Below are positions 62,959 to 64,000 of a stretch of 64,000 nucleotides of DNA, in pieces. The translations under genes were made by a program, and so were the position numbers. Below the pieces are notes generated by a model, which was not told the origin of the DNA, searched no databases, and saw nothing but the letters and a program-made list of their open reading frames with translations. Within the stretch, counting starts at the first letter, position 1; each line of letters begins with the position of its first letter. Source of the stretch: Burkholderiales bacterium (GTDB taxonomy: Bacteria > Pseudomonadota > Gammaproteobacteria > Burkholderiales > Burkholderiaceae_E); assembly GCA_029977705.1 (NCBI GenBank), contig JAPOKJ010000001.1, forward strand, positions 186,001-250,000, written 5' to 3'.

Positions 62959-64000
62959 ATGGCAGTGCTATTTCGCAGATTGGGTCTGGGCCTTGCCGCA
63001 CTGGCGGTTCTGGCCGGCCTGGCCTTCTGGGCCCTGGGCGGACGGGAAGGCGTGCTCCTGTTCTATGTCCAGCATGTCCTGCGCAAGGACCCGATCGAGA
63101 CCCAGCCCATCGTCTGGCAGCAGGGCCCGGCCGCAGCCCTGCCGGCTGCGCAGTACCCGGGGGGCCGCAGGCCGCCGAACGTGGTCGTCATCCTGGCCGA
63201 CGACCTGGGCTTCAACGACATCAGCTTCTATGGCGGCGGCATTGCCGGTGGCCAGGTACCCACGCCCCATATCGACAGCATTGCCCGCGATGGCGTGAAT
63301 TTCCGCGCGGGCTATTCGGGCAATGCCACCTGCTCGCCCTCGCGTGCCGCCATCATGACCGGCCGCTATGCCACCCGCTTCGGTTTCGAGTTCACGCCGG
63401 TGCCGGTGCAGTTCATGCGTCTGGTCGGCGGTCACAGCCGTCCGGGCAGCCTGCGCAATCCGGTCTACCACGCCGAGCGTGAGGCGGGCATCCTGCCCTA
63501 CGAGGATCAGGGCCTGCCCACCAGCGAAATCACCATCGCGAAATTGCTGCAGGGGGCTGGCTATCACACCGTGCATCTGGGCAAGTGGCATCTGGGCGAC
63601 AGCCCGCAATTCCGGGCCTATGCCCACGGCTTTGCCGAATCATTGTCCCTGCAGCATGGCGGTTCGATGTATCTGGCGGCCGACGATCCCAAGGTGGTCA
63701 ATGCCCGCCAGGAGTTCGATCCGATCGACCGCTTCCTGTGGGCGGCCCATCCCTGGGGCTTGCGCATGAACGCCGGTCCGGTGTTCAAGCCCGCCGGCTA
63801 TCTCACCGATGTGCTCACCGACGAGGCGGTGAAGGTGATCGATGCCAACAAGCATCGCCCCTTCTTCATGTACCTGGCCTACAACGCGCCGCACACGCCG
63901 CTGCAGGCCACCCGTGAGGACTACGATGCACTGGCGGCGATTCCCGACCATACCACCCGCGTGTATGCCGCCATGATCCGCTCGCTGGACCGCAACATCG
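62959..64000 (+). CDS. Sulfatase/arylsulfatase, 3' end beyond the window
   Basis: The first 347 residues of a type I sulfatase. An N-terminal membrane anchor or signal lies at about residues 8-29. NVVVILADDLGFND supplies the metal-binding Asp pair, CSPSRAAIMTGRY is the sulfatase signature whose Cys becomes formylglycine, and HLGKWHLG holds catalytic Lys/His. The first 75 residues before the catalytic domain are longer than usual. The gene is cut by the window end, so length and C-terminal domain cannot be judged. CATAAT at 62879-62884 may be its -10. Confidence 0.9.
   Translation, partial: MAVLFRRLGLGLAALAVLAGLAFWALGGREGVLLFYVQHVLRKDPIETQPIVWQQGPAAALPAAQYPGGRRPPNVVVILADDLGFNDISFYGGGIAGGQVPTPHIDSIARDGVNFRAGYSGNATCSPSRAAIMTGRYATRFGFEFTPVPVQFMRLVGGHSRPGSLRNPVYHAEREAGILPYEDQGLPTSEITIAKLLQGAGYHTVHLGKWHLGDSPQFRAYAHGFAESLSLQHGGSMYLAADDPKVVNARQEFDPIDRFLWAAHPWGLRMNAGPVFKPAGYLTDVLTDEAVKVIDANKHRPFFMYLAYNAPHTPLQATREDYDALAAIPDHTTRVYAAMIRSLDRNI

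Overview
The window is 64 kb of dense, GC-rich bacterial chromosome. Several traits point to a betaproteobacterium of the order Burkholderiales: the paired rppH/proS genes, a cbb3 oxidase cluster (ccoIS-NOQP-GH) next to fnr and hemN, two orphan Bug-type periplasmic receptors, and many sugar-acid and amide catabolic operons. The genus cannot be fixed from this sequence alone. I see no rRNA, tRNA, CRISPR array, insertion sequence or prophage, and no gene-free stretch longer than 300 bases.

Layout. (1) 0-7.3 kb: a sugar-acid region with an altronate/galactarate dehydratase-like gene, a threonine-aldolase-like gene, an ABCB-type exporter, an SDR, a fumarylacetoacetate-hydrolase-family enzyme and a secreted beta-propeller protein. 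(2) 7.3-18.8 kb: microaerobic respiration, with a universal stress protein, ccoI, ccoS, ccoNOQP, ccoG, a short fixH/ccoH, a small membrane protein, fnr, hemN and a TauE/SafE-like protein. Three FNR boxes (TTGATCTGGATCAA twice and TTGACCTGGATCAA once) lie in front of these units with class-II spacing. (3) 18.8-33.5 kb: a ureide operon with atzF, a NitT/TauT-type ABC importer, atzG, atzE, atzH, a BMP-type ABC importer, a formamidase, biuret hydrolase, a second isochorismatase-like hydrolase that is a good triuret hydrolase candidate, and a GntR regulator. It encodes two possible routes from carboxybiuret to allophanate, but no cyanuric acid hydrolase. (4) 33.5-41.9 kb: two divergent sugar-acid or hydroxy-acid operons. 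(5) 42.0-54.4 kb: a GntR(UTRA)-controlled cluster with a LivHMGF-type importer, two Bug receptors, a LeuCD-like hydratase, a hydantoinase-like amidohydrolase and a flavoprotein; its substrate is unknown. (6) 54.4-56.9 kb: rppH and proS. (7) 57.0-61.6 kb: a TRAP transporter with an SDR and a uronate-dehydrogenase-like enzyme. (8) 61.6-64 kb: an FNR-type promoter and a strong intrinsic terminator framing a candidate small RNA of about 144 nt, then an EamA transporter and a truncated sulfatase.

The most interesting points are the candidate FNR-activated small RNA at 61.65-61.80 kb, the triuret/biuret/carboxybiuret operon, a recurring promoter layout that predicts leaderless mRNAs, and a 25-bp duplication that created a 15-codon mini-ORF between livM and livG. 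Product assignments rest on recognisable motifs and recalled family sequences; no database search was run.
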